A stretch of DNA of 64,000 bases from Acidobacteriota bacterium. GTDB taxonomy: Bacteria > Acidobacteriota > Blastocatellia > UBA7656. Made by a program: the position numbers and the translations under genes. The notes below the pieces were generated by a model. That model did not search any database, had not been told where the DNA came from, and worked only from the letters and a program-made list of their open reading frames with translations. Below, in pieces: positions 1-10,011 of the stretch (within the stretch, counting starts at the first letter, position 1; every line of letters starts with the position of its first letter). The stretch is taken from positions 148,601 to 212,600 of the forward strand of contig JBBPIG010000009.1 of NCBI GenBank assembly GCA_038040445.1, given 5' to 3'.

Positions 1-219
1 AACGCTCAACGCTTCCAGCAGGGAAGCCTTTACGCGCTGATCGATCTCGGAGCTCGTGCCTTCGACGTTGAACTTCGGGCGGGTGAGTTGCGGGAGGAGC
101 TTCACCGACGGCGGGTAGTCACATTCGTGCGAGCGTCCGACCAACTGGTCTTCGAACCCGAGTGCGCACACGATCTCAGTTGCGCTTGCTATGAGGGAGA
201 CTACTCTATTGTTCATCAT
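1..219 (-). CDS. BtuF-like cobalamin/metal-chelate binding protein, N-terminal part
   Basis: This is the first 73 codons of a minus-strand gene that continues past the left window edge. The start is a double ATG (219 or 216). The N-terminus reads RVVSLIASATEIVCALG followed by LVGRSHECDYP. This is the pattern of the periplasmic-binding-protein-2 fold that binds vitamin B12 or iron chelates (BtuF/FecB type), where a conserved SLxPSxTE segment starts the mature domain. No signal peptide precedes it, so this may be one of the cytoplasmic B12-binding homologues. The family call rests only on this N-terminal piece. Confidence 0.6.
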   Translation of the reverse strand, partial: MMNNRVVSLIASATEIVCALGFEDQLVGRSHECDYPPSVKLLPQLTRPKFNVEGTSSEIDQRVKASLLEALSV

Positions 220-328
220 CTATGAGGCCACAGTCACAACAGCGAGAACGGTGATATTCATTGTCTTCCGGCGAGCCGGAGCCCGAACACACTGCAGCAG
301 AATTCAAGGCCCTGACCGCGTCTGCTGG

Positions 329-535
329 TTAGGTGCTCCCATGAAACGCCTTGAGATGAGCATCTAACTCTGCCTTACTGATCACGGAGCCACAAAACTT
401 GCAGATTTTGCGAGCCGGACATTTCTTCAGATGAGCTTCATAGACTCGTACGTTCTGACCTTCAAAACAGTACGGACATTGTCGTTCATCACGGACCACG
501 TGTCTCTTCAGTGGGCTTGAGCGGGTGGCAGACAT
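329..535 (-). CDS. Small zinc-finger-like protein, hypothetical
   Basis: A 68-residue basic protein with two likely zinc-binding units: CPYC followed by a distal H and C, then CKFC followed by H and H near the C-terminus. The Cys/His spacing resembles C2H2 or zinc-ribbon mini-proteins. I do not recognise a named family. It lies just downstream, on the same strand, of the ThiC-tail fragment and the YgiT-type gene, which also carry CxxC motifs. The ATG at 535 has only a weak AG-rich stretch upstream. A DNA- or RNA-binding role would be an inference from the fold alone. Confidence 0.5.
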   Translation of the reverse strand: MSATRSSPLKRHVVRDERQCPYCFEGQNVRVYEAHLKKCPARKICKFCGSVISKAELDAHLKAFHGST

Positions 536-548
536 CTTCTACTAGAGA

Positions 549-731
549 TCATGTCGAACATGAAGGGCAACCGTCAGCGGCGATCCTGTCGCGATCATCC
601 TTCCTACAGACCTCCGCGCCCGCCTTCTTGAACTCCTCAGCCTTCTCCTTCAAAACGAGCTCAAGCGCGACCATTTCGTTCAGGTTGCGCCGAGCCGCGT
701 AGTCCCGCACCTCCTGGGCGATCTTCCTCAA
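549..731 (-). pseudogene. Duplicated C-terminal tail of ThiC (fragment)
   Basis: The frame from the TTG at 731 encodes a peptide closely matching the last 40 or so residues of the intact ThiC at 1358-3274. Shared blocks are [20 protein letters not shown] and AGA, in the same order. The iron-sulfur cysteines that precede this tail in real ThiC are absent. Upstream in the same frame the sequence is unrelated, and the peptide ends in a new CPSC-containing tail. I read it as a remnant of a second thiC copy or a partial duplication. Whether it is translated is unknown. Confidence 0.5.
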
Positions 732-772
732 ATGGGCGGGTCGTTGTCCGCGATAGAAAACAACGAGGCTGT

Positions 773-1045
773 TTAAGCGACTCGCTCTTCAAAGAGGATA
801 ACCGGAACGTTCAGGGTTCTACTCCTGCGTTTGCGTCGCTGATTGGTCAGCAATTCCGCAACGGTTCGCCCGACGTCTGACTTTACTACTCTTTCACCGC
901 ATCTCGGACAAACGCCAGCGGGAACGCCGTCTAGAACGATCAGCTTCCCTTTGATCCAGAAGTCTTGCTTCACTCGCTGTTCTGTCATCCGCTCACCGCA
1001 GGTCTGGCAGTTTCCATATTCGTACTCTTTGGTCAGCTTCTTCAT
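773..1045 (-). CDS. YgiT-type zinc-finger protein (MqsA-like antitoxin N-domain)
   Basis: A 90-residue protein with paired CxxC motifs (CQTCGE and CPRCGE) about 30 residues apart, separated by the segment LIVLDGVPAGV. This is the YgiT/MqsA N-terminal zinc-ribbon pattern. Family members are usually antitoxin-like partners of small DUF4258 proteins. The ATG at 1045 overlaps the TGA of the upstream DUF4258 frame by four bases (ATGA), which indicates translational coupling and fixes the start. The longer upstream frame (to 1309) is an out-of-frame reading of that partner. A helix-turn-helix domain is absent, so it is a stand-alone zinc ribbon. Confidence 0.75.
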   Translation of the reverse strand: MKKLTKEYEYGNCQTCGERMTEQRVKQDFWIKGKLIVLDGVPAGVCPRCGERVVKSDVGRTVAELLTNQRRKRRSRTLNVPVILFEERVA

Positions 1046-1319
1046 CGCGTCACTCGAGAACGTAGTGTAATGAAGAGGAGCTTGCCGGTTTCTTTTATCC
1101 TGCAGATAACCGCAGCTTCTCGTCCGTCCGTTGTTGGGCCGGCAACTTCCCGCCGCGGGGGTCGCGTGTGAAGCGTCGGCGGATTCGTCCGCAGGCAATG
1201 ACCATTTCAATATCCGCAAGGATGAGATCGTCATTTGCCATCTCCTCGAAGAAGTGTGGGATCGTGAATTCGTACGTGTGCTCCTGCACCTTCTCTCGGA
1301 TAGTTTCAATGATCGTCAC
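1042..1319 (-). pseudogene. DUF4258 protein (toxin-like partner of YgiT), frameshifted
   Basis: The N-terminal half (IREKVQEHTYEF, then ADIEMVIACGRI) and the C-terminal half (GPTTDGREAAVICRIK, then GKLLFIT) are both typical of DUF4258, but they lie in different frames. The switch falls near 1145-1160, in a G/C-rich stretch, and corresponds to one missing base. The C-terminal frame ends in a TGA overlapping the ATG of the YgiT gene, so the ancestral pair was coupled. The start is probably GTG at 1319, with AGGGA six bases upstream; a TTG at 1361 is the alternative. It may be a real inactivation of the toxin half or a base-call error. Confidence 0.65.
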
Positions 1320-1357
1320 ATTCTGTCCCTGAAGAGTCGGTGCTCTAACGCGTTGGC

Positions 1358-3368
<2,011 letters not shown>

Positions 3369-3382
3369 AGTTATTCGTAAAA

Positions 3383-3404
3383 GCGTGATGCGTGACCGGA
3401 TCGG
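3383..3404 (+). repeat. Copy of a heptamer-type intergenic repeat
   Basis: These 22 bases are identical to 58104-58125, part of a longer 7-bp-period array. The copy sits between the Uma2 gene and the thiC riboswitch. See the other 7-bp-period repeats in this window. Confidence 0.8.
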
Positions 3405-3431
3405 TACGACGCGTCAACGCCAGATTAGCAA

Positions 3432-3983
3432 TCAGGCGAATAGATCATCAACCGGCATCGTCCACCCAGGCAACGCCGGTTCAGCGTCGGCAATGTCGCC
3501 GCAGTGAAACAGCCTTGGGGCATCAGGATCATCAGCGCGGTAGCATCTTATGACTTGATCTCTGAGCACATCGACGTCCCACACGAGGAGCGTTCCGGCT
3601 GCGAAGTAGTCCGCGCGTTTCTTAGCCATTTTCTCCTCAGCCCTCCGACCGTAGTCGCCCTCGCTTCGCACCTCGACAGCGAAGATTGGCGCGCCATCAA
3701 GAAACTTACCGCCAGTACGCGGACCAATGTAGAAAGCGGCATCCGGGCTGACTGATTTGCGGTTAGGCAGGTTGACGATGAAGGCGGCATTGTCGTTGTA
3801 CGCGCGGCCGGTTTTTGTGCGGCGCCCATATTCGCGCAGACTGACAAATACCTCGCTGGCCGCCGTGTTGGGCAAGTCTCCTGTGGGGCTCATAAGTACG
3901 AGTTCTCCATCCACAATCTCGGCCTTACCGTCTTCGTCAACATGGTAGAGATCTTCGATTGTGGCTTCAGTTCGTGTGCTCAT
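3432..3983 (-). CDS. Uma2 family (DUF820) PD-(D/E)xK nuclease-like protein
   Basis: The 183-residue protein has the Uma2 pattern: an N-terminal ATIEDLYHV start, EIVDGELVLMSP, SPDAAFYIG, then the restriction-type core VEVRSEGDYGRRAEEKMAKK and DYFAAGTLLVWDVD. The Asp, Glu and Lys of the PD-(D/E)xK fold can be placed in SPDA, VEVRSE and EEKMAKK. Uma2 proteins are abundant in cyanobacteria, Chloroflexi and Acidobacteriota, often in many copies, and their biological role is unknown. It stands alone, without an obvious operon partner. Confidence 0.85.
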   Translation of the reverse strand: MSTRTEATIEDLYHVDEDGKAEIVDGELVLMSPTGDLPNTAASEVFVSLREYGRRTKTGRAYNDNAAFIVNLPNRKSVSPDAAFYIGPRTGGKFLDGAPIFAVEVRSEGDYGRRAEEKMAKKRADYFAAGTLLVWDVDVLRDQVIRCYRADDPDAPRLFHCGDIADAEPALPGWTMPVDDLFA

Positions 3984-4106
3984 ACTAACCTTCTGATTAA
4001 CGCCCCAGGAAAGCGCAATGCTAAATGCGTTGATTACTTGTCGACGCTGGGATTATACGCCTACCCACGCCCGCGTTGCACCGTACGCTGAATAGCTTAG
4101 CGAGGA

Positions 4107-5108
4107 TCACTGCGATTCGCGAGCTTCATTTCCGCCGAGCACTCTATACAACGGTTTCGCCATCATCACGATCGCGACCGCCAGGAGAGCGCCCGCCACA
4201 ACATCAACAACGTAATGGTAGCGTAAGTACACCGTCGAGATGATCACGCCCGCTCCAAGCGGAAGAAGCCACCAGAAAGTCTTCCGGTGAAATCTGTGCG
4301 CATAGTAGAGCACCAGCAGCGTGAGTTCCGTGTGACCGCTGGGAAAGCAATCGCGCGTGATACCTTCGGCGCGGTCCAGCATCGCGCGAACCGGCTGAAA
4401 CAACCAGATTCCCGTAAGCGGCTTTGTCTGGGCTTGCACTATCTCCGGCAGGAAGCGCGGTCCGATGGCAGGAACTAGAATGTAGCCCAGATAAGAGAGG
4501 TAAAATCCCAACACCACGATGAACACCCAGAAGTGAAACTTTTCAAACCATCCCTTTCGCCAAAGAACAACGCCGAGAATGACCGGCAAAAGATAGTAGC
4601 TCGAATATGTGAGCTGAAGGACTTCGGTTAATGGTGGCGATGTGAACCGCTCGAGCCAAACCGTCGGATGCACGCCAAGAAAACGTTGATCAATCGCAGC
4701 CAGCTCCCCGTCAAAATCGCGCGGGTGAATGAGCGGTATCAGATAGCTCAGTTCCTTATAGGTGATTGGTATCAGCGCGACCGGATACCAGCCACGGACA
4801 AAAAGCGTGAGGGGGAGAGCGGCTGCCGAGTGTGCCGAGTTTCTCCATCGGGCTAACAACACGACCAATGCGATCAGAAAAGCATGTCCCCCAAAAAGCA
4901 GGCCCCACCATTGGATCCTGTAGCTGAAGATCAGAATCAACAACGCGGTAACTGCAAGATACCCGATAACAACTTTGTCGGCAGGATTGAGAAAGGTCTG
5001 TTTACTCGAGTCGCGAGCATCTCCTGGCGCAGGATCGGCTAGCCGCACTCTCGCCGCGTCTTTCTGCCTAGTTTCTCCGTCGCCCTCTCGAAGGTCTGTG
5101 CTGCTCAC
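4107..5108 (-). CDS. PAP2-superfamily membrane phosphatase (inositolphosphotransferase-like)
   Basis: A 333-residue protein with a hydrophilic N-terminus and about six membrane segments. The C-terminal half has the PAP2 phosphatase signatures CFPSGHTE and, about 40 residues later, YLRYHYVVD, giving the two catalytic histidines and the aspartate. The layout (late catalytic site after several helices) resembles inositol-phosphorylceramide-synthase or Aur1-like members, but the substrate cannot be told from sequence. The GTG start at 5108 overlaps the stop of the upstream epimerase gene (GTGA), so the two are translationally coupled. A role in lipid or polyprenyl-phosphate metabolism is an inference. 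Confidence 0.85.
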   Translation of the reverse strand: MSSTDLREGDGETRQKDAARVRLADPAPGDARDSSKQTFLNPADKVVIGYLAVTALLILIFSYRIQWWGLLFGGHAFLIALVVLLARWRNSAHSAAALPLTLFVRGWYPVALIPITYKELSYLIPLIHPRDFDGELAAIDQRFLGVHPTVWLERFTSPPLTEVLQLTYSSYYLLPVILGVVLWRKGWFEKFHFWVFIVVLGFYLSYLGYILVPAIGPRFLPEIVQAQTKPLTGIWLFQPVRAMLDRAEGITRDCFPSGHTELTLLVLYYAHRFHRKTFWWLLPLGAGVIISTVYLRYHYVVDVVAGALLAVAIVMMAKPLYRVLGGNEARESQ

Positions 5109-6121
5109 AACCAGCCCTCGCTTTTGTACCAGGCGATCGTCTCGCGCAGCCCTTCTTCGAGCGGCACACGAGGATTGTAGCCGAGCTCGGTCCTGGCGCG
5201 TTCGATCGAGCAGGTCCAGAACGCCTGCGAGAGGTCGGTCACCTTGTCACGATTGATAACCGGCGGCTTTCGCATGAGGGCTGCTGCTCCTTCGGCAACA
5301 AGCGCGACGCCGTAAGCTACGGACCGGGGGATGGCAATTGCGCGCAGCCTTCTATGCATGAGCGCGGCCATCAAATCGGCGACCGCGCGCATCGAGTAAT
5401 CGTCTTCGCTCGAAACAAAGTAGGTGCGTCCGGCTGAGACATCGCTCTCGCCCGCAAGAATTATTCCCTCGACCAGGTCGCGCACGTGGACGAGGCTCAC
5501 TCGCTTATCGTGACGGCCGATCATCGGGAACATGCCGCCCTTCACGGCCTTGAAGAACTCGAAGATGCCGTAGTCGCGAGGGCCATATACCGCGGGTGGC
5601 CTGACGATTGTGACTGGCAACAGGTCGGAGACGGCGCGCACTGCTTCTTCGGCCAGGAGCTTGCTGCGTCCATAGGGCGTGATCGGCGAAGGCGGTGAAT
5701 CTTCGTCAACTGGCTTTCCGTCGCTGCCCGGCCCGACCGCCGCAAGCGAGCTGATGTATACGAACCTTTTTATCCGATCGCGCCGCTTGAGCGCTTCGGC
5801 AAGAATCGCTTCAGTGCCTCGGTGATTGACGGTGAAATAATCCTTGGCCCGCCGCGCGAATGTCGTGCCCGCTACGTGATAGATGGCGCCGACACCGGCT
5901 AACGCGGCGTCCCAATCGGTCGAATCGTCGAGCCCGCCATATGCCAGCTCGATCTCAGGATGCTTGAGGTAACGCAGCTTGCTCGTCTTTCGCGCGAGGC
6001 ATCGGACGGAGCTCCCGCGCTCGACGAGGTGGTCGACGAGATGGCTTCCGACGAAGCCAGTTGCGCCGGTTATCAGGACTTTTTTGTACTCGCTCGGGTC
6101 GATCATATGATCACTCGTCAT
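5105..6121 (-). CDS. NAD(P)-dependent epimerase/dehydratase (extended SDR)
   Basis: The 338-residue protein has the Rossmann motif ITGATGFVGSH at its N-terminus, the catalytic serine region FVYISSLAAVG and the active-site YGRSK. The layout matches extended short-chain dehydrogenases acting on nucleotide sugars, sterols or dihydroflavonol-like substrates. Substrate is not predictable here. It overlaps the PAP2 phosphatase gene by four bases and follows the M20 hydrolase gene by seven, so the three probably form one transcript. The start ATG at 6121 is followed by a second ATG five codons later, which could also serve. Confidence 0.88.
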   Translation of the reverse strand: MTSDHMIDPSEYKKVLITGATGFVGSHLVDHLVERGSSVRCLARKTSKLRYLKHPEIELAYGGLDDSTDWDAALAGVGAIYHVAGTTFARRAKDYFTVNHRGTEAILAEALKRRDRIKRFVYISSLAAVGPGSDGKPVDEDSPPSPITPYGRSKLLAEEAVRAVSDLLPVTIVRPPAVYGPRDYGIFEFFKAVKGGMFPMIGRHDKRVSLVHVRDLVEGIILAGESDVSAGRTYFVSSEDDYSMRAVADLMAALMHRRLRAIAIPRSVAYGVALVAEGAAALMRKPPVINRDKVTDLSQAFWTCSIERARTELGYNPRVPLEEGLRETIAWYKSEGWL

Positions 6122-6128
6122 TCCTGTA

Positions 6129-7421
6129 CTATCTGTTCGCAGCGTGGCGATCGAGGTAATCGAGCAGCACGTTCGACATCACCTTCACTCCGACCACCAG
6201 GCTCTCTTCATCAACATCGAATTCCGCGGTGTGCCACGCCGGCATCAACCCTTTCGCTTTGTTGCCGACGCCCAGAAAGTAGAAGAAGCCGGGAATGACT
6301 TTCTGATAGTAGGAGAAATCTTCGGCGGGCATAAAAGGCTTGAGCAAGACGACGTTTGCGTCTCCGACTAAGCGCCGAATCGTCGGCAGCGTTTCGTCAA
6401 CCAGCCGAGGATCGTTGTAGGTCACAGGATTCGAGTCGTCGAACGACAGGTCAAACTTTGCATCGTAAGCAGACGTCACGCTACCGAGAGTTTGCCGCAT
6501 CAACTCGTGCGCGCGCGAGCGAACGTTTTCGTTCAACGCGCGCATCGTGCCTTCCATCTTCACTTCCTCAGCGATGATGTTGTTGCGGTCACCGCCTTTG
6601 ATCGTGCCGATAGTGATGACCAGCGGTTCAAGCGGATCGATCCGACGGCTGCGAATTGTCTGAAGCGCGGTGACGCACTCGGCGGCTACAACGACCGCGT
6701 CCACGCCAAGCTGCGGCTGCGCGCCGTGAGACCTCTTGCCGCGAATCGTTATCGTGAACCGATCCGAAGAAGCCATCGCCGGTCCTGAGTGATAACCGAT
6801 CTGACCAACTTCGAAGCCGGCGGTGTGCAACCCAAAAATAGCCTGCGGGCGCGGGTTCTCGAGCGCCCCTTCCTTGATCATCAAGCTCGCGCCGCCTTCT
6901 TCGCCTTGCGGCGCGCCTTCTTCCGCGGGTTGAAAGATGAATTTGATCGAGCCCGCAATCTGATCGCGCATCTTGCTCAGCACTTCCGCGACGCCAAGCG
7001 CAACCGTCGTGTGCACGTCGTGACCGCAGGCGTGTTTGACTCCGGGAGTCTGCGACTTGTACGGCACGTCGATGGTCTCTTGAATCGGGAGCGCGTCCAT
7101 ATCGGCTCGCACTGCAACGACGGGTCCGGGCTTGGAACCCTTGAGCAGAGCGACGACTCCGTACTTGCCGACGCCGGTCTTCACTTCATCAAGTCCGAGC
7201 GCGCGAAGTCTCTCCGCGACTACTCGCGAGGTGCGCTCTTCTCGATTCGAGAGCTCGGGATGCATGTGAAAATCGCGGCGTTGTTCGATGAGCTTCGCGC
7301 GCAGGGCTTCGGCTGCTTGAGCGATTTGCTGCTCGCGTCCCGTCGAAGGCTTCTCCGCCGCCACCATGAGCGGTGTTAAAGCGAGAAACAACACAAGAGC
7401 GGCAACCGGCTTTTGTTTCAT
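6129..7421 (-). CDS. Secreted M20D family amidohydrolase/aminoacylase
   Basis: The 430-residue protein starts with a Sec signal peptide (MKQKPVAALVLFLAL, cleavage near VAA-E). The M20D features follow: RRDFHMHPELSN, VRADMDALPI, the metal-site CGHDVHTT, the catalytic EEGAPQGEEGG region, GLHTAG, and a late AWHTAEFDVDEE. These proteins hydrolyse N-acyl or N-carbamoyl amino acids, such as hippurate or IAA-amino acid conjugates. The signal peptide suggests a periplasmic enzyme. It leads the three-gene minus-strand transcript and is divergent from the S9 peptidase gene across a 297-base gap in which I see no conserved element. Confidence 0.92.
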   Translation of the reverse strand: MKQKPVAALVLFLALTPLMVAAEKPSTGREQQIAQAAEALRAKLIEQRRDFHMHPELSNREERTSRVVAERLRALGLDEVKTGVGKYGVVALLKGSKPGPVVAVRADMDALPIQETIDVPYKSQTPGVKHACGHDVHTTVALGVAEVLSKMRDQIAGSIKFIFQPAEEGAPQGEEGGASLMIKEGALENPRPQAIFGLHTAGFEVGQIGYHSGPAMASSDRFTITIRGKRSHGAQPQLGVDAVVVAAECVTALQTIRSRRIDPLEPLVITIGTIKGGDRNNIIAEEVKMEGTMRALNENVRSRAHELMRQTLGSVTSAYDAKFDLSFDDSNPVTYNDPRLVDETLPTIRRLVGDANVVLLKPFMPAEDFSYYQKVIPGFFYFLGVGNKAKGLMPAWHTAEFDVDEESLVVGVKVMSNVLLDYLDRHAANR

Positions 7422-7718
7422 CTATAGTCTCCGTTGCATTCGTCTGGACTCACGGGTGAATCGCAAGCGAAGAGTATTGCTTGCGTTGACACAGGGTCAA
7501 GGGCGTGTTGCGGCTCGACGGATGGAAATTGCGCAAGGTCGTCACATGTGTTGTGTGACGGGTGACGATATCGCTCAAACTCGCCGTCAAACGCGACTCG
7601 GGTCGCCAGGTCGCGGACGATTGACTCGCTTCAAGCGGCGTGATGTAATCGCGGGTCTCAGAAGCCCAAGCTCTCGGGCGCAATGGCGGATCCAGGCTTG
7701 GCCAGGGAGGAATAGATT

Positions 7719-9899
7719 ATGAAGCGCACGATGTTTGTTCTGGTTGTTTCGCTCTCGGTTTGCATAGCGGCGCTCGCGCAGCAGAAGCGAGCTATGACCT
7801 TCGAAGACGTTCTCGCAACGAAGAGCGTTTCCGATGCGCAAGTCTCGCCCGATGGCAAGTGGGTCGCTTACGTCGTCACCTCTGTCGATATGAAAGAAAA
7901 CGCCAACGACGCCGACATCTGGTTGGTTTCGACTGCGGGAGGCGGTACCCTTCGGCTCACTACAAACAAGAAGAACGACACCCAACCTCGTTGGTCGCCT
8001 GATGGGAAGCGCATTGCGTTCATCTCGGCTCGCGAAGAGAAGCCGCAGATCTTCTTGATCTCGCCCTTTGGCGGCGAAGCCGAGAAGCTCACCGACTCGA
8101 AGTCCGGTGCGCAATCCCTTCAATGGTCGCCCGATGGAAACCGCATCGCTTACGTTGCTCAGCAGGAGCTCACCCCCGACGAAGAGAAGAAACAGAAAGA
8201 GAAAGACGACGCGCAAGTGGTGGACAAGAATTTCAAGTTCTCGCGCATCTGGGTCATCGACGTGAGCACCAAGAAGGCCAGCGAGCTGGTTAAGGGCGAC
8301 TACAACGCCGGCGATCCACAGTGGTCGCCGAACGGCAGCTCGCTCGCGTTTGTCACAAACCCGACGCCCAAAGCCGACGATGGCAGCCGGTCAGATATCT
8401 GGGTGATCGATGTGGCGACCGCTGCGAGCGCCGACGTGGGTGTCTTCCAGAAGAAGCTCGCGGCGCTTACAGAGACGCTTGCGGGTTTGGAAACGACCTT
8501 CGGGCCCAACAACCCGCGAATCATGGAAGCTCGCGCCCAGATTGAATCCGTGCGGAAAGAAATGAATCAGAAGCTCGGGCTGCGAAAGCTGGTCGACAAC
8601 GAAGGCCCGGACAGCGCGCCGCGATGGTCTCCCGATGGCCGGCAGATCGCTTTTTCGAGCCGCGATTCGAAGAACGGGGAGATCGGCCAGCAGAGACTGA
8701 TGATCGTTGGCTCGGAGGGCGGGACACCTCGCGAGGTCGCGCCCCGATTTGAATATCAACCGGGTCCGCCGAAATGGTCAGCGGATGGCCGAACCATCTA
8801 CTTCAATGCCGGCGTGCGAACAACCAGCCAGTTGTTCTCGGCGCCGGCAGCCGGGGGCGAAGCGAAGCAGGTTTCGAACAACGCCGGTGTGATGGGTCAA
8901 GCAACGTTTTCGCGCGACGGATCGGTGGCAGCTTTCACGAAGTCCGACACGCAACACGCCGATGATGTTTACGTAGCGAAGTCTCTTCCTATCGCTGAAC
9001 CGACCAAGCTCACCGATCACAATCCGCAGGTGCGAGAGTTGACACTCGGCGCCAGCGAGGTGGTTCGTTGGAAGGGCAAGGACGGCATGGAGATCGAAGG
9101 CATCGTGATCTACCCGGCCGGCTATCAACAGGGCAAGCGTTATCCAACCGTCGCGTTGATCCACGGCGGTCCTGCCGGTGTATGGACGCAGAGCTTTCCA
9201 AGTTCGTGGAGTAACTTTGGGCACGTATGGGCAGCCCAGGGGTGGGTCGCTTTTTATCCGAACATCCGCGGGTCGTCTTCATACGGCGAGAAGTTCCTGC
9301 TTGCGAATGTGCGTGATTGGGGCGGAGGCGACTATCAGGACATTCAAACCGGACTCGATCACTTGATCGCCAAAGGAGTCGCTGATCCGGATAGGCTGGG
9401 GCAGGCAGGCTGGAGCTACGGCGGATACATGACGGCGTGGACCTTAACTCAGACCGATCGTTTCAAAGCGGTGATGGTTGGAGCGGGTCTGACGAATATG
9501 TACTCGATGTACTCGACGAACGATTTACAGCGCATTCTGGAGGCTTACTTCGGCGGGCAACCGTGGGATGACACAGAATTCTACTGGAAGAGGTCGGCGA
9601 TGGCTTTCATCAAAAAGGCGAAGACGCCGACGCTGATCTTGCACGGAGGCTCCGACACGCGCGTGCCGCCGAGCCAGGCTCAAGAGCTATACATGGGGCT
9701 TCGCAAGAACGGTGTTCCTGTCGAGATGGTGCTCTTCCCGCGCGAGCCTCACGGACTCGGAGAGCCGCGTCATCGCCTGGACAAAATGCGCCGCGAGTAT
9801 GCGTGGTTCTCACGGTATGTGCTCGGGGTTGAAGTGCCCGAGCCCAAACCAGCAAAGGACGAGAAGAAGTCAGAAGAGAAGCCTTCGCAGAATCAATAG
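7719..9899 (+). CDS. Secreted S9 family prolyl-oligopeptidase-like peptidase
   Basis: The 726-residue protein has a signal peptide ending near ALA-QQ, an N-terminal WD40-like beta propeller with repeated WSPDG motifs, and a C-terminal alpha/beta-hydrolase domain. The catalytic triad is Ser566 in GWSYGGYM, Asp646 in GGSDTRVP and His678 in EPHGLGE. Family members are dipeptidyl or acyl-peptide hydrolases. The start has a good GGAGGA site eight bases upstream. Odd feature: residues about 238-294 form a helical, probably coiled-coil insertion in the propeller, with an FGPNNPRI motif unlike the rest of the domain. Confidence 0.93.
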   Translation: MKRTMFVLVVSLSVCIAALAQQKRAMTFEDVLATKSVSDAQVSPDGKWVAYVVTSVDMKENANDADIWLVSTAGGGTLRLTTNKKNDTQPRWSPDGKRIAFISAREEKPQIFLISPFGGEAEKLTDSKSGAQSLQWSPDGNRIAYVAQQELTPDEEKKQKEKDDAQVVDKNFKFSRIWVIDVSTKKASELVKGDYNAGDPQWSPNGSSLAFVTNPTPKADDGSRSDIWVIDVATAASADVGVFQKKLAALTETLAGLETTFGPNNPRIMEARAQIESVRKEMNQKLGLRKLVDNEGPDSAPRWSPDGRQIAFSSRDSKNGEIGQQRLMIVGSEGGTPREVAPRFEYQPGPPKWSADGRTIYFNAGVRTTSQLFSAPAAGGEAKQVSNNAGVMGQATFSRDGSVAAFTKSDTQHADDVYVAKSLPIAEPTKLTDHNPQVRELTLGASEVVRWKGKDGMEIEGIVIYPAGYQQGKRYPTVALIHGGPAGVWTQSFPSSWSNFGHVWAAQGWVAFYPNIRGSSSYGEKFLLANVRDWGGGDYQDIQTGLDHLIAKGVADPDRLGQAGWSYGGYMTAWTLTQTDRFKAVMVGAGLTNMYSMYSTNDLQRILEAYFGGQPWDDTEFYWKRSAMAFIKKAKTPTLILHGGSDTRVPPSQAQELYMGLRKNGVPVEMVLFPREPHGLGEPRHRLDKMRREYAWFSRYVLGVEVPEPKPAKDEKKSEEKPSQNQ

Positions 9900-10011
9900 C
9901 TACCTGTCTCAACTTCATCGACCCCAACGGTGACGTCGTGATGATCACCATCCCGGTCTGACAGCGTTGGAGCCGCCGACGTTTTTGTTGAGCCCACATT
10001 GGGGAACAGTT

